From Chloroflexi bacterium UBA5189 (GTDB lineage Bacteria; Chloroflexota; Limnocylindria; Limnocylindrales; CSP1-4): a stretch of 64,000 nt of DNA. The notes under the pieces were generated by a model. That model made no database searches. It had not been told where the DNA came from and saw only the letters and a list, made by a program, of their open reading frames with translations. This document shows positions 7,963 through 16,406 of this stretch, piece after piece (positions within the stretch are counted from its first letter, which is position 1; every line of letters begins with the position of its first letter). A program made the position numbers and the translations under genes. Location: positions 3,998 to 67,997 of the forward strand of contig DHWF01000036.1 in NCBI GenBank assembly GCA_002413045.1, written 5' to 3'.

Positions 7963-9666
7963 GTGGTCGACGACGTAGCGCGGCCCGCCGCGCAGCCCCG
8001 CTCGGATCGACGTCCGCTCGTCCTGCTCGCATTTGCGCTTGGCGCCGAGATCGTGTTTCTCCTCGCGGTGCCGCGCTACGTCACGGTCGATGGCGCCACG
8101 CACCTCGGGAGCGCGGCCCTGATCCGCGACATCATCCAGGGGGTCGGCGCGGTGCACCTTCGGTACGTCGACGTCGCGTCCTTCCCGGCGCCGAACATCC
8201 TGCCGGAGATCGCGCTGGGGCTGGTGATGCTCGTGCTGGATCCAGCCATGTCCGAGAAGCTGCTGCAGATCGCCTGCGTAGTCCTGCTACCGCTCGCGCT
8301 CCTGTACGCGGTACGGAGCATTCGGCGGGACCGTGACTGGTTTGCTCTCCTCGCGTTGCCCCTGACCTTCTCCTTCGCCTTCCAGTTCGGTTTCTACGAC
8401 TTCACCTTCGGAGTCGGGTTGTTCCTGGTCGCAGCCGGATATCTCTGGCGGCACCGCGAGGCACCGGGATGGCGTTCCGCAATGACGTTCGGGCTGCTCG
8501 CGCTGCTCGTCTATCTGACCCATGCGGTGCCCTTCCTTGAGTTGGTGGTGTTTGGCGCCGTGGTCCTCGGAGAGCGCCTTGTCGGTGCCGCGCGGAGCGG
8601 GGGGCTGACAGCTGCGGGCATGGCGTTCCGGTCCGCAGGCCCGCTGCTCCTGGCGACGCTGCCGTCAGGCGCGCTGGCAGCGGTGTTCTTCCTGGCAACG
8701 AGATCTGCCGAGCCGGCGGAGTACCTCTCCCTGCCGCTCCAGGTGATCGGGGTCCTCGGGATGGGCCTCGGGCTGGTGACGACGGATCGGCTCGAGGTGC
8801 TCATTGCGGTTGGGCTGGCCCTGACCCTGCTGGTGCTGTTCCTCGGCACGCTCAGCTTGCGTTTCGGGGCGGCTGGTCGCGCTGTCCACGGGGGCGACGT
8901 GCTGCTCGCCTATGCCGTCATCGCGGTTGTTCTTGCGTGCCTGGCTCCTGCAAGCGTCAGGAGTGGCGGCAGCTACATCCCCGAGCGGCTCGCTCTCTTT
9001 CCCGTGTACGGCCTGGCGCTCTGGCTTGCCGGCGCTGACCTGCCTCGCTGGAGCGCCCGGGTCGGGGTCGTCGTATGGCCGCTGGCAGCTGCGGCGGTGC
9101 TCCTGCTCCGACTCCCGACCACGCTGTCGCTCAGCAACGCCGCGATCGACTACGAATCGATCGCGCCCTGCATCGCGACGGGGGCGACGATGATCCAGGT
9201 GAACCTCGCTCGCCTGCCGTCGGGCAGCCTGGGGAGAACAGACCCGTTCCTCGCCGAGGCGGGTCGGATCGCGGCGGCGACGCGTGGCCACGATATCGGC
9301 AACTTTGAGGGCACCTTCCCCTTCTCCCTGTTCCAGAACCGTGCGGAGAACGACCCGTCGCTGTGGCTCCTGACCCGCCCCGACGGCTTCGCCGTGCCTC
9401 CCGGCGTGGACCTCGACGGCTTCCGAGCTCGGCCGGACGGGGTTGTCGACTACGTGCTCGTCGTCGCTCGAGCGCGCGCCAGCGTCGATGTGCTCGCGGG
9501 CCCCGGTTGGGACCTCCTGCGTGGTCAGCTCGGCGCGGGCTACCGACGCGTCGCTGTCTCCCCAGGCGGCCTGGTCGAGGCGTGGGAGCGGACTGATCCG
9601 GCCCTTGTGAACGCAGGCGCGGCACGCCGCTCCGCGAACAACTGTCCGTCACCCGCCCCTAGCTGA
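7963..9666 (+). CDS. Polytopic membrane protein, GT-C-like
   Basis: 567 residues, about ten to twelve hydrophobic helices to residue 390, then a soluble C-terminal domain of about 170 residues. The first extracytoplasmic loop carries acidic and His residues (TVDGATH), as in GT-C transferases that use polyprenyl-linked donors, but I see no family signature. The start is a GTG with zero spacing after the GT4 stop. As last gene of the 5589-9666 operon it may transfer a sugar on the outer membrane face or modify the polymer. Function unassigned. Confidence 0.6.
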   Translation: MVDDVARPAAQPRSDRRPLVLLAFALGAEIVFLLAVPRYVTVDGATHLGSAALIRDIIQGVGAVHLRYVDVASFPAPNILPEIALGLVMLVLDPAMSEKLLQIACVVLLPLALLYAVRSIRRDRDWFALLALPLTFSFAFQFGFYDFTFGVGLFLVAAGYLWRHREAPGWRSAMTFGLLALLVYLTHAVPFLELVVFGAVVLGERLVGAARSGGLTAAGMAFRSAGPLLLATLPSGALAAVFFLATRSAEPAEYLSLPLQVIGVLGMGLGLVTTDRLEVLIAVGLALTLLVLFLGTLSLRFGAAGRAVHGGDVLLAYAVIAVVLACLAPASVRSGGSYIPERLALFPVYGLALWLAGADLPRWSARVGVVVWPLAAAAVLLLRLPTTLSLSNAAIDYESIAPCIATGATMIQVNLARLPSGSLGRTDPFLAEAGRIAAATRGHDIGNFEGTFPFSLFQNRAENDPSLWLLTRPDGFAVPPGVDLDGFRARPDGVVDYVLVVARARASVDVLAGPGWDLLRGQLGAGYRRVAVSPGGLVEAWERTDPALVNAGAARRSANNCPSPAPS

Positions 9667-10531
9667 TCGCCGGCACCTCGCGAGCGAGTCCCTCGAGCAT
9701 CTTGTCCCACGCCTGGGGGTGCCAGCCGGTTCGCTCGCGGAAGCGGCCGCTGTCGAGCGAGCGATCGATCGCGGGCTCGTCGACCGGCCTGAGGTCGATC
9801 CGCCAACCGAGATGGCGGGCCAGCCCGGAGAGCAACGTGTGCTTGTCGATCGGCTCTGCGGAGACGTGCCAGAGGCCGCTGAGCGTCTCGTCCGGCAGAA
9901 CGACGTCACGCAGCATCTCCGTCAGGGCACGTGTCGTCATGCCGCTGAACACCGCCCGGGTGAAGCCACTGAGCTGCTCACGACGGTGCGCCGCGAACCA
10001 GCCCAAGAGTCCGGTCGGCTGCCCCAGCTGCCAGCCGATGATGGAGGTTCGAAGAGTGAAGACGTTGTCCCGATCGATGACCTCGCCAAGGAGCTTGGAG
10101 CGCCCATAGAGCTCGAAGTCATCAGGGACATCGCTCTCGACGTACATGCCGCGGGCGCCGCTGAACACGCAATCCGTGCTCACTTGGATCATCCGGGCGC
10201 CGTGGTGGGCACATGCCTCCGCAAGCACGTGCGGCCAGAGACTGTTGACCGAGATCGCTGCCACCGCATCGTGCGCCTCGGCGCGCTGCTTCACGATCCC
10301 TGCCGCGTTCAGAACGATGTCCGGCCGCACCCAGGCGATGAGCTGGTGCGCCGACTCCGCATTCGTGGCGTCGAGGCCGCCGAGAATTCGTTCCGGCGGG
10401 ACGCCCAGATCCGGCAGCTCGCCGGGGTTCCGGCAGGCGCCCCATACCTCGAAGTCATGCGCAAGTACTCGGACGGCCTCGTGGCCGAGCATCCCGCTCG
10501 CCCCCACGACGAGGACACGCGGTGAGGTCAA
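9659..10531 (-). CDS. RmlD-type NDP-sugar 4-reductase (WbvR/FnlB role)
   Basis: 290 residues, extended SDR. The NAD(P)-binding loop is VVGASGMLGHEA near the N-terminus, with STDCVFSG and the YxxxK pair in LYGRSKLLGE. Size and motifs fit RmlD, not the longer two-domain CapF/FnlB reductase. With the two upstream genes it should reduce the 4-keto intermediate of a UDP-2-acetamido-2,6-dideoxy-L-hexose. That favours the WbvB-WbvR-WbvD type route to UDP-L-RhaNAc/UDP-L-QuiNAc over UDP-L-FucNAc, though both remain open. The start is a TTG whose TTGA overlaps the epimerase stop; the longer ORF upstream lies inside the epimerase gene. Confidence 0.75.
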   Translation of the reverse strand: MTSPRVLVVGASGMLGHEAVRVLAHDFEVWGACRNPGELPDLGVPPERILGGLDATNAESAHQLIAWVRPDIVLNAAGIVKQRAEAHDAVAAISVNSLWPHVLAEACAHHGARMIQVSTDCVFSGARGMYVESDVPDDFELYGRSKLLGEVIDRDNVFTLRTSIIGWQLGQPTGLLGWFAAHRREQLSGFTRAVFSGMTTRALTEMLRDVVLPDETLSGLWHVSAEPIDKHTLLSGLARHLGWRIDLRPVDEPAIDRSLDSGRFRERTGWHPQAWDKMLEGLAREVPAIS

Positions 10532-11604
10532 GCGATCCCCAGGACGATCTTCGCGACGATGCTCGCGACGTTGTCGACGAGGTATTCGGGCGGCGGCACC
10601 CACTTGCCTTTCGAGCGCACAGCAAGATCGATTGCCGGCAGGATGCGCGCAGACTCCACCCCGGCAAGGACGTTGCTGCCGCATTCGATGGTTTCCGGCC
10701 GCTCCGTGACATCGCGCATCGTCACGGTCGGGACGCCGAGGATGCAGCACTCCTCCTGGACGGTTCCACTGTCGGACAACACGCAGAACGCCTCACGCTC
10801 GAGGCGCACAAAATCGAAGAAGCCGATCGGCGGGACGAACTGCACCTTCCCGCGGGCGATGCCGAACTGCTCCATCTTCTCGGCGGTCCGCGGGTGGAGC
10901 GAGGCCAGAACAGGCATCCCGTACGTATCGATCGTTGCGTTCAACGCAGCCACGAGCGACGCGAGGCGCGCACGGTCATCGACGGTCTCCGCGCGATGCG
11001 CCGTCACGAGAAAGAATCGATCGGGATCGACGTTGAACGTGGTCATCGGATCTGCGGCAGCGATCTGTCCGGCGTGGTGGTCGAGCACCTCCTTGATCGG
11101 GTTGCCGGTCACGTAGATCCGACGCCGCTCGATCCCTTCCCGGACAAGATTCTCGGCACTCCGACGCGTGTACGGCAGCAGGACGGTGCTGCAATGGTCG
11201 ATGACGCGGCGATTGATCTCTTCGGGGACTCGGTCATCAAAGCAGCGGTTGCCGGCTTCCATGTGCACGACTCGGATGCCCATCCTGTTGGCCACGAACG
11301 CGGCGAGCCCGGAGTTCGTATCGCCGAGGATAAGAATCGTGTCAGGGCGCTCCGCCCGGAAGATCGCCTCTGCCCGGGCGAAGATCTGGCCGACCTGGTC
11401 CCCGAACCCAGCGCCACGGACCCCCATCGAGATGTCGGGCTCGCGTACGCCCAGATCCCGAAAGAACATCCCGCTGAGGCGATCGTCAAAGTTCTGCCCG
11501 GTGTGCACGAGCCGGTGCTCGGACTTCTCGTCGAGGATGGCAATGACCCGCGAGAGTCGAACGATCTCGGGACGGGTGCCGAGGACCGTGAGGACCTTAG
11601 CCAC
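10528..11604 (-). CDS. UDP-HexNAc 2-epimerase, FnlC/CapG/WbvD type
   Basis: 358 residues, GT-B-fold epimerase of the WecB superfamily. The N-terminus LTVLGTRPEIVRLSRVIAIL followed by LVHTGQNFDDRL is typical of the FnlC/CapG/WbvD branch, which inverts C-2 of the deoxy-L-sugar, not of UDP-GlcNAc itself. HMEAGNR and the ILGVPTVTMRDVTERPE region of the uracil/phosphate pocket are intact. The GTG start lies 4 nt after the dehydratase stop. It is the second gene of a three-gene pathway converting UDP-GlcNAc to an N-acetylated 6-deoxy-L-hexosamine for the surface glycan. Confidence 0.85.
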   Translation of the reverse strand: MAKVLTVLGTRPEIVRLSRVIAILDEKSEHRLVHTGQNFDDRLSGMFFRDLGVREPDISMGVRGAGFGDQVGQIFARAEAIFRAERPDTILILGDTNSGLAAFVANRMGIRVVHMEAGNRCFDDRVPEEINRRVIDHCSTVLLPYTRRSAENLVREGIERRRIYVTGNPIKEVLDHHAGQIAAADPMTTFNVDPDRFFLVTAHRAETVDDRARLASLVAALNATIDTYGMPVLASLHPRTAEKMEQFGIARGKVQFVPPIGFFDFVRLEREAFCVLSDSGTVQEECCILGVPTVTMRDVTERPETIECGSNVLAGVESARILPAIDLAVRSKGKWVPPPEYLVDNVASIVAKIVLGIA

Positions 11605-11608
11605 GGGG

Positions 11609-12661
11609 CTAGGCGAGCTGGTTCGCGGCGACGGCGTCCGGCAGCTTGCGCTTCAGGAAGTCGGCGAGCTCAGTGGAGCTCATGAGGTTGCTCGCAGAGC
11701 TGTAGTCGCCGATCAGCGCCGGTTGTTCGACCGGACCAGCGAGCTCGGGGAGCATCGGTCGCACGGCAAAGTAGCCATCCGACCCATCGACCGTCCGGGT
11801 CGCCTCCTCTTCCGACACCAGGATCTCGTGGATCTTCTCCCCTGGCCGGATGCCGGTGACGATGGTCTCGATGTGGCGAGCCCCGATCAATTGGGCCGCC
11901 AGATCAGTCATCTTCGCGCTCCGGCAGCGAGGAATGTACGTGTCGCCGGCGCGGCCTGAACGGACTGCGGCGTAGATCGTATCGACGGCGTCATCGAGGG
12001 TCAGCAGGAAGCGGGTCATGTCCGTCGTCGTAATCGTCACGGGACCGCCGGCCGCGATCTGGTCGAGAAACAGCGGAACGACCGACCCCCTTGATGCCAG
12101 CACGTTTCCGTACCGCGCGCAGATGAACCGCGTCGCGGCGCAATGGATGTTGCCGTCGATGAACACGCGCTCCTGGATGGCCTTGGTCATCCCCATGACA
12201 TTCACCGGCTTGCAGGCCTTGTCGGTGGAGATGCCCACCACCGTTTCGACGGGGAGGTCAAGCTCCGAGATCGCTCGAACCAGGTTTGCCGCCCCCTCGA
12301 TGTTGGTTCGCGTTGCCTCCCATGGGAAGTACTCGCAGCTGGGGACCTGCTTCAGGGCCGCTGCACAGAAGACGATGTCGGATCCCTTAACCGCCCGCGC
12401 CAAACCTTCGTAGTCGCGCACGTCTCCGATCTTGAACCTGAGACGCTGACGGGAATTCTCGAAGATGACCTCGTCGGTGACCGCGTCCCGGTGCATGAAA
12501 TCCAGGCGCATGTAGTGCTGCTTGGCTTCATCGCGCGAGAAGACGGTGACACTTTCGGGCAGGCCCTCGACGCCGGTCATCAGCCGACGAGTCAATGCCT
12601 GGCCAAGTGAGCCAGTACCGCCCGTGATCAGGATTCTCTTGCCATCGAACATGCCGGTCAT
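11609..12661 (-). CDS. UDP-GlcNAc 4,6-dehydratase/5-epimerase, FnlA/CapE/WbvB type
   Basis: 350 residues. SDR fold with ITGGTGSLGQALTRRL at residues about 9-25, a dehydratase-type catalytic region (VVGISTDKACKPVNVMGMTK, a Lys in place of the usual Tyr-dyad pattern being typical of this inverting group) and an RPGEKIHEILVSEEEA tail. It removes water from UDP-GlcNAc and inverts C-5 to start the L-6-deoxyhexosamine route completed by the next two genes. Start: ATG at 12661 (MTGMFDGKR) or 12652. It heads a leftward operon, divergent from the GT4 unit at 12795. Confidence 0.87.
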   Translation of the reverse strand: MTGMFDGKRILITGGTGSLGQALTRRLMTGVEGLPESVTVFSRDEAKQHYMRLDFMHRDAVTDEVIFENSRQRLRFKIGDVRDYEGLARAVKGSDIVFCAAALKQVPSCEYFPWEATRTNIEGAANLVRAISELDLPVETVVGISTDKACKPVNVMGMTKAIQERVFIDGNIHCAATRFICARYGNVLASRGSVVPLFLDQIAAGGPVTITTTDMTRFLLTLDDAVDTIYAAVRSGRAGDTYIPRCRSAKMTDLAAQLIGARHIETIVTGIRPGEKIHEILVSEEEATRTVDGSDGYFAVRPMLPELAGPVEQPALIGDYSSASNLMSSTELADFLKRKLPDAVAANQLA

Positions 12662-12782
12662 GTGCCGCGATCGTAGCCGCTTGGCCGCGACTCGGTCCTG
12701 CGAGCGCCGTGCCGGGCACCGCTCTGATGGGCTAGGGGAACGCGGTGCACGGCCGGCAGCGGTCAGGTGCGGTCGGCTCGCG

Positions 12783-12788
12783 TACACT
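12783..12788 (+). promoter_or_regulatory. Putative -10 element (leaderless start)
   Basis: TACACT lies 6 nt before an ATG at 12795, a distance that would put the RNA start at or next to the start codon. The same GCGTACACTCG context recurs before the flippase gene at 24835. No good -35 is visible, so this is a motif-level call. Confidence 0.4.
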
Positions 12789-12794
12789 CGACCG

Positions 12795-12875
12795 ATGGCC
12801 TGTCACACGCGGCGCGGCTCGCGTGGCCTTGCCGGGGACGGGCTTCCGTCTCGCGAAGCGGCGCGCAGGCGATGA
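12795..12875 (+). CDS. Short leader ORF coupled to GT4
   Basis: 26 codons (MACHTRRGSRG at the start, then Arg-rich to the end). It has no ribosome site, but a -10-like hexamer 6 nt upstream would make the mRNA leaderless. Its TGA overlaps the ATG of the downstream GT4 (ATGA at 12872-12875), which has only a poor ribosome site of its own. That arrangement suits a leader whose translation delivers ribosomes to the GT4 start. The peptide has no recognisable function, and the ORF could be chance. Confidence 0.35.
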   Translation: MACHTRRGSRGLAGDGLPSREAARRR

Positions 12876-14089
12876 GGATTCTTGCGGTCCAGGAGAGCGA
12901 CTGGATCGACCGAAACCCGATCCTCCATCACCGGATGCTCGAGTCTCTCGCACTGGCAGGCGATTCGGTGCTGGTCCTGGACTACGACCTGCTGTGGCAC
13001 CGGAAGGGTCGACGGCCGCTCATCCAGGGTCGGCGGGAGATCAACGATTCCACCAAGTTCTTCGCGGGATCCGGGGTCAAGGTCGTGCGGCCGGCCATGA
13101 TCCGCATCCCGGGGCTCGCCCGCCCAACGTGGCTGCTCATGACGACGATCGAGCTGATCAGGGCATTCCGGCGCTTCGGGCCGGAGGTGGTCGTTGCCTA
13201 CGGGCTGTCGAACGCACTCGTCGCCCGAGTCCTCGCAGCCTTGTTTCGAGTGCCGTTCGTCTTCCACATCTTCGATGCGCTGCACACCCTTGCCGAGCCG
13301 GCAATCCTTGCGCCGGTCGCGCGGCTTGTCGAAGGCGCCGTCCTGCGTTCATCCCGCGTGGTGATCGTCGTGCACAGGGGCATGCAGGACTACCTCCAGC
13401 AGATGCGGGTTCGTCCCGATCGGATCCGATTCATCATGAATGGCTTCGAGGTGCGTGAGCCTGATGAGGGCCGCGTCGCGCGCCTGCGACGCGAGCTCGG
13501 CATCGCCGACGACGAGGTGATGATCCTCTTCATCGGCTGGCTGTACTCCCACTCCGGGCTGCTCGAGATGGCCCGGGTGCTTGTCAATACGAATCGCTAC
13601 GCCGGGTATCGCCTGGTGATCGCCGGTGACGGAGATGTCCTGGCAGAGCTGCGAGCCATGGCACATCGATCACCGGGAGGATCCCGCCTGGTCGTCCTCG
13701 GCAAGCGCCCGGTCGGCGAGATGCCCGACCTGATCGCGGCCGCTGACGTGGGCCTCTTCGCCGCGTCCCCGAGCCTGACAATGCGCAATGTCGTCCCGGC
13801 GAAGGTCGATGAGTACCTCGAGGTCGGTCGACCGATCGTCGCAACTCGGTTGCCGGGGATGCTCGCCGAGCTCGGTGCACTGCAGAGCATGATCTGGGTC
13901 GACGGACCGCAGGATGCCCTCGGGACGCTCGACGCGCTGCTGCGAGGGCAGACAGATCGCCGCGCATTCCTGCGACACCTCGGGACGTTCGCCCGCGACT
14001 ACGGGAAGCAGCGGGAGACGTGGGCCCAGGTGACCGCGCGATTTCGAGCCGCACTCACGGAGGGCGCGGCCCACTCCGTCACGGAGTAG
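12872..14089 (+). CDS. Glycosyltransferase family 4-like
   Basis: 405 residues, GT-B fold. The N-terminal half carries VVVAYGLSNALVARVLA. The C-terminal half has DRIRFIMNGFEV, then VMILFIGWLYSHSG and, around residue 320, a GLFAASPSLTMRNVVPAKVDEYLEVGRPIV-type donor-binding region (shorter than the classic EX7E). It should add a sugar to the lipid-linked repeat unit. The ATG at 12872 is chosen because upstream in-frame codons are Arg/Gly-rich and lack conservation features. It is followed by an epimerase and a flippase on the same strand. Confidence 0.75.
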   Translation: MRILAVQESDWIDRNPILHHRMLESLALAGDSVLVLDYDLLWHRKGRRPLIQGRREINDSTKFFAGSGVKVVRPAMIRIPGLARPTWLLMTTIELIRAFRRFGPEVVVAYGLSNALVARVLAALFRVPFVFHIFDALHTLAEPAILAPVARLVEGAVLRSSRVVIVVHRGMQDYLQQMRVRPDRIRFIMNGFEVREPDEGRVARLRRELGIADDEVMILFIGWLYSHSGLLEMARVLVNTNRYAGYRLVIAGDGDVLAELRAMAHRSPGGSRLVVLGKRPVGEMPDLIAAADVGLFAASPSLTMRNVVPAKVDEYLEVGRPIVATRLPGMLAELGALQSMIWVDGPQDALGTLDALLRGQTDRRAFLRHLGTFARDYGKQRETWAQVTARFRAALTEGAAHSVTE

Positions 14090-14127
14090 TTCCGGCCGCC
14101 AGTCCGCCGGCAGGGCAGAATGGAGCA

Positions 14128-15066
14128 ATGACCTCGCTCGTCACCGGCGGAGCCGGTTTCATCGGCAGCAACCTGGTCCGCGCGCTGATCGAGGGCGGCT
14201 CCGACGTCGTCGTCGTCGACGACTTCTCGACAGGCCTCCGCGAGCACCTGCCCAAGTCGTCCAGGTTGACGATCGTCGAGGCCGATCTGGCCGACCACGC
14301 CGGGCTCGAGCGGCTCGTTCGAGGCTGCGAGTACGTGTTCCACCTCGCCGCTCAGGTGGGGGTCATCACCTCCATCCTGGATCCAGTGGCCGACGCATAT
14401 GCAAATATCCTGGGCACCGTCCGCCTGCTCGCGGCCTGTCGCGACAGCTCCGTCAAGAAGATCGTGTGCTCATCGTCCGCGGCGCCATTCGGCGAGGCGA
14501 AGGCCGAACGAATCGACGAGACGCATCCCCAGGAACCGGAGAGCTTCTATGCCCTCAGCAAGATGTCGGCGGAGCGGTATGCCGTCCTCGCATCGTCCCT
14601 GCTCCGGCTCCCCACGGTCTGTCTTCGCTACTTCAATGTCTACGGTCTGCCACTCTCGAGCAGCGAGTACGCCGGGGTGATCAGCATTTTTCTCGACCGG
14701 CTCTTGAAGGACGAACCGCTGGTCATCTATGGCGACGGCTCCCAGGATCGGGACTTCGTTTATGTCGCGGATGTCGTCCGTGCGAACCTGCTCGCATCCC
14801 GCAACGGTGCCGCTGGCGCGGTCTACAACATCGGAACCGGCACGCCGACCAGCATCCTGGAGCTCGCGCACCTCATGTCTGAACTGGCCAATCGCACACC
14901 GCGGATCGATTTCCGGCCGTTCCGCCCGGGCGAGATCCGGCATAGCACGGCGGCAATCGACCGCGCGCGGGCGGACCTTGGGTACGAGCCCGCATACGAT
15001 CTCCGGACGGGCCTCGGCGCCATGTGGGCGGAGCTGTGGCCGGCGGGCATGCGCCGCGACCCATGA
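14128..15066 (+). CDS. NAD-dependent sugar epimerase (GalE/WbpP-like SDR)
   Basis: 312 residues. TGGAGFIGSNLVRAL at residues 5-19 is the NAD loop; the catalytic residues are SSSAAPFGE and YALSK (YxxxK). The C-terminal substrate domain has IYGDGSQDRDFVYVADV, usual for UDP-hexose 4-epimerases and UDP-glucuronate-type enzymes. It probably interconverts a UDP-hexose or UDP-HexNAc for the neighbouring transferases; specificity cannot be read from sequence alone. The ATG at 14128 has GGAG only 3 nt upstream, and an in-frame N-terminal extension looks non-coding. Confidence 0.8.
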   Translation: MTSLVTGGAGFIGSNLVRALIEGGSDVVVVDDFSTGLREHLPKSSRLTIVEADLADHAGLERLVRGCEYVFHLAAQVGVITSILDPVADAYANILGTVRLLAACRDSSVKKIVCSSSAAPFGEAKAERIDETHPQEPESFYALSKMSAERYAVLASSLLRLPTVCLRYFNVYGLPLSSSEYAGVISIFLDRLLKDEPLVIYGDGSQDRDFVYVADVVRANLLASRNGAAGAVYNIGTGTPTSILELAHLMSELANRTPRIDFRPFRPGEIRHSTAAIDRARADLGYEPAYDLRTGLGAMWAELWPAGMRRDP

Positions 15067-15100
15067 GCCCGCTCCGGCCGACCCGTGTGGCACGCCTGTC

Positions 15101-16390
15101 ATGACGATGATCTCGCGGACACTGGCCCGGGCTCGTCCTCCGCTCTACAGGAATGCCCTGATCCTGATGGGCAATTCCGGTCTCACGGCGGGTCTCGGCT
15201 TCGTCTTCTGGGCACTCGCCGCGCGGGCGTATCCGCCCGCCGAGCTCGGGCTCGCATCAGCGGCGATCTCCTCGGCGCTGTTCATTGCGACGGTGTCGCT
15301 CCTTGGCCTGCCGTATGCCCTCGTTCGATTCGCGCCGTCCGCGGTCGGCGGCCTCGCGGTCGTCACATCGACGATCGCGTCGGTGGTCACGCTGGTAAGC
15401 GCCATCGCCGGGATCATCTTCATGGCAGGCATCCACACGTGGGCGCCCTCGCTTGGTGCGCTCGCCCCGATCCCTCTGCTCGCGCTCGCCGTCATCACGC
15501 TTGCCGCGGCAACGGGGGCATCAACGGTGCTCGTCTATGCGTCCGTGAGCGCCCGCGACACCCGACCCGCGCTCGCAGGTGGTGTCGTACAGGGGGTCGT
15601 CAAGAGTGCCCTCGTCCTCGGATTCGCGATCGTGTTCTCGCACGCCGGCTTTGCCGTCGTGCTTGCCTGGTTGCTTGGCACGCTGGCGGCGGTATCCGTT
15701 CAGCTCTGGCTGCTCCGGGCGCAGATCGCTCGACGAGTGGATCTGCAGTTGCTCCGGCGGGCCACGTTCCTGCGCTACTCCGCCGGCAACTGGGCGGGTG
15801 ACCTCGCCTGGACTGCCCCTGGACTCCTGTTTCCGTTGGTCGTCGTGACCTTGTTGGGTGCGGAGGCAAACGCCTACTTCTTCGTCGCGTGGGCGATCGC
15901 CGCGCTCCTCGTGGGCATTCCCACGGCCGTGGCGAGCTCGCTCCTCGCCGAGGGCAGCCACGCGGACGGCGAAACGGACGAGCACCTGCGGCGCGCCGTC
16001 CGCTTCACGCTGCCGTTGGTCCTGATGGCGATTGCCGTGTGTTTCGTTGGTGCACCAATGCTGCTGGGCCTCTTCGGGGTCCGGTACGCATCCGAGGGGG
16101 TTGACACGCTGCGTCTGCTCAGTCTCGCTGCGATGCCCCTGAGCCTGAACCTGCTGTACCTGACCGTCGCGCGCGTCGAACACAACATTCGCAGAATCGT
16201 GGCCGTCGCGGCCGTCACGGGGGGCGGCGCAATGATCCTCGGCGTCGGGCTGATCCCGGCGCTGGGCGAGACGGGCATCGCTCTCGGCTATCTCATCGCG
16301 CACTGCCTCGTCGCTATCCCGCTGACGATTGAATGGTTGGTCCGGGGACAGGCGCGGCCGGGAGCGTCGGCCGGGACGTCGCACGACTAA
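15101..16390 (+). CDS. Polysaccharide flippase (Wzx/MATE-like)
   Basis: 429 residues with about 12 hydrophobic helices across the whole length and few charged loops, beginning LILMGNSGLTAGLGFVFWAL. The pattern fits the PST/Wzx family of the MOP superfamily, which flips lipid-linked oligosaccharides across the cytoplasmic membrane. Start: ATG at 15101 (ATGACGATGATC; a second ATG two codons on). It ends the GT4-epimerase-flippase unit and converges with the membrane-protein gene on the other strand. A second flippase at 24909 suggests two repeat units or two transport steps in this locus. Confidence 0.8.
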   Translation: MTMISRTLARARPPLYRNALILMGNSGLTAGLGFVFWALAARAYPPAELGLASAAISSALFIATVSLLGLPYALVRFAPSAVGGLAVVTSTIASVVTLVSAIAGIIFMAGIHTWAPSLGALAPIPLLALAVITLAAATGASTVLVYASVSARDTRPALAGGVVQGVVKSALVLGFAIVFSHAGFAVVLAWLLGTLAAVSVQLWLLRAQIARRVDLQLLRRATFLRYSAGNWAGDLAWTAPGLLFPLVVVTLLGAEANAYFFVAWAIAALLVGIPTAVASSLLAEGSHADGETDEHLRRAVRFTLPLVLMAIAVCFVGAPMLLGLFGVRYASEGVDTLRLLSLAAMPLSLNLLYLTVARVEHNIRRIVAVAAVTGGGAMILGVGLIPALGETGIALGYLIAHCLVAIPLTIEWLVRGQARPGASAGTSHD

Positions 16391-16406
16391 GCGAGCGGCA
16401 GAGGTT

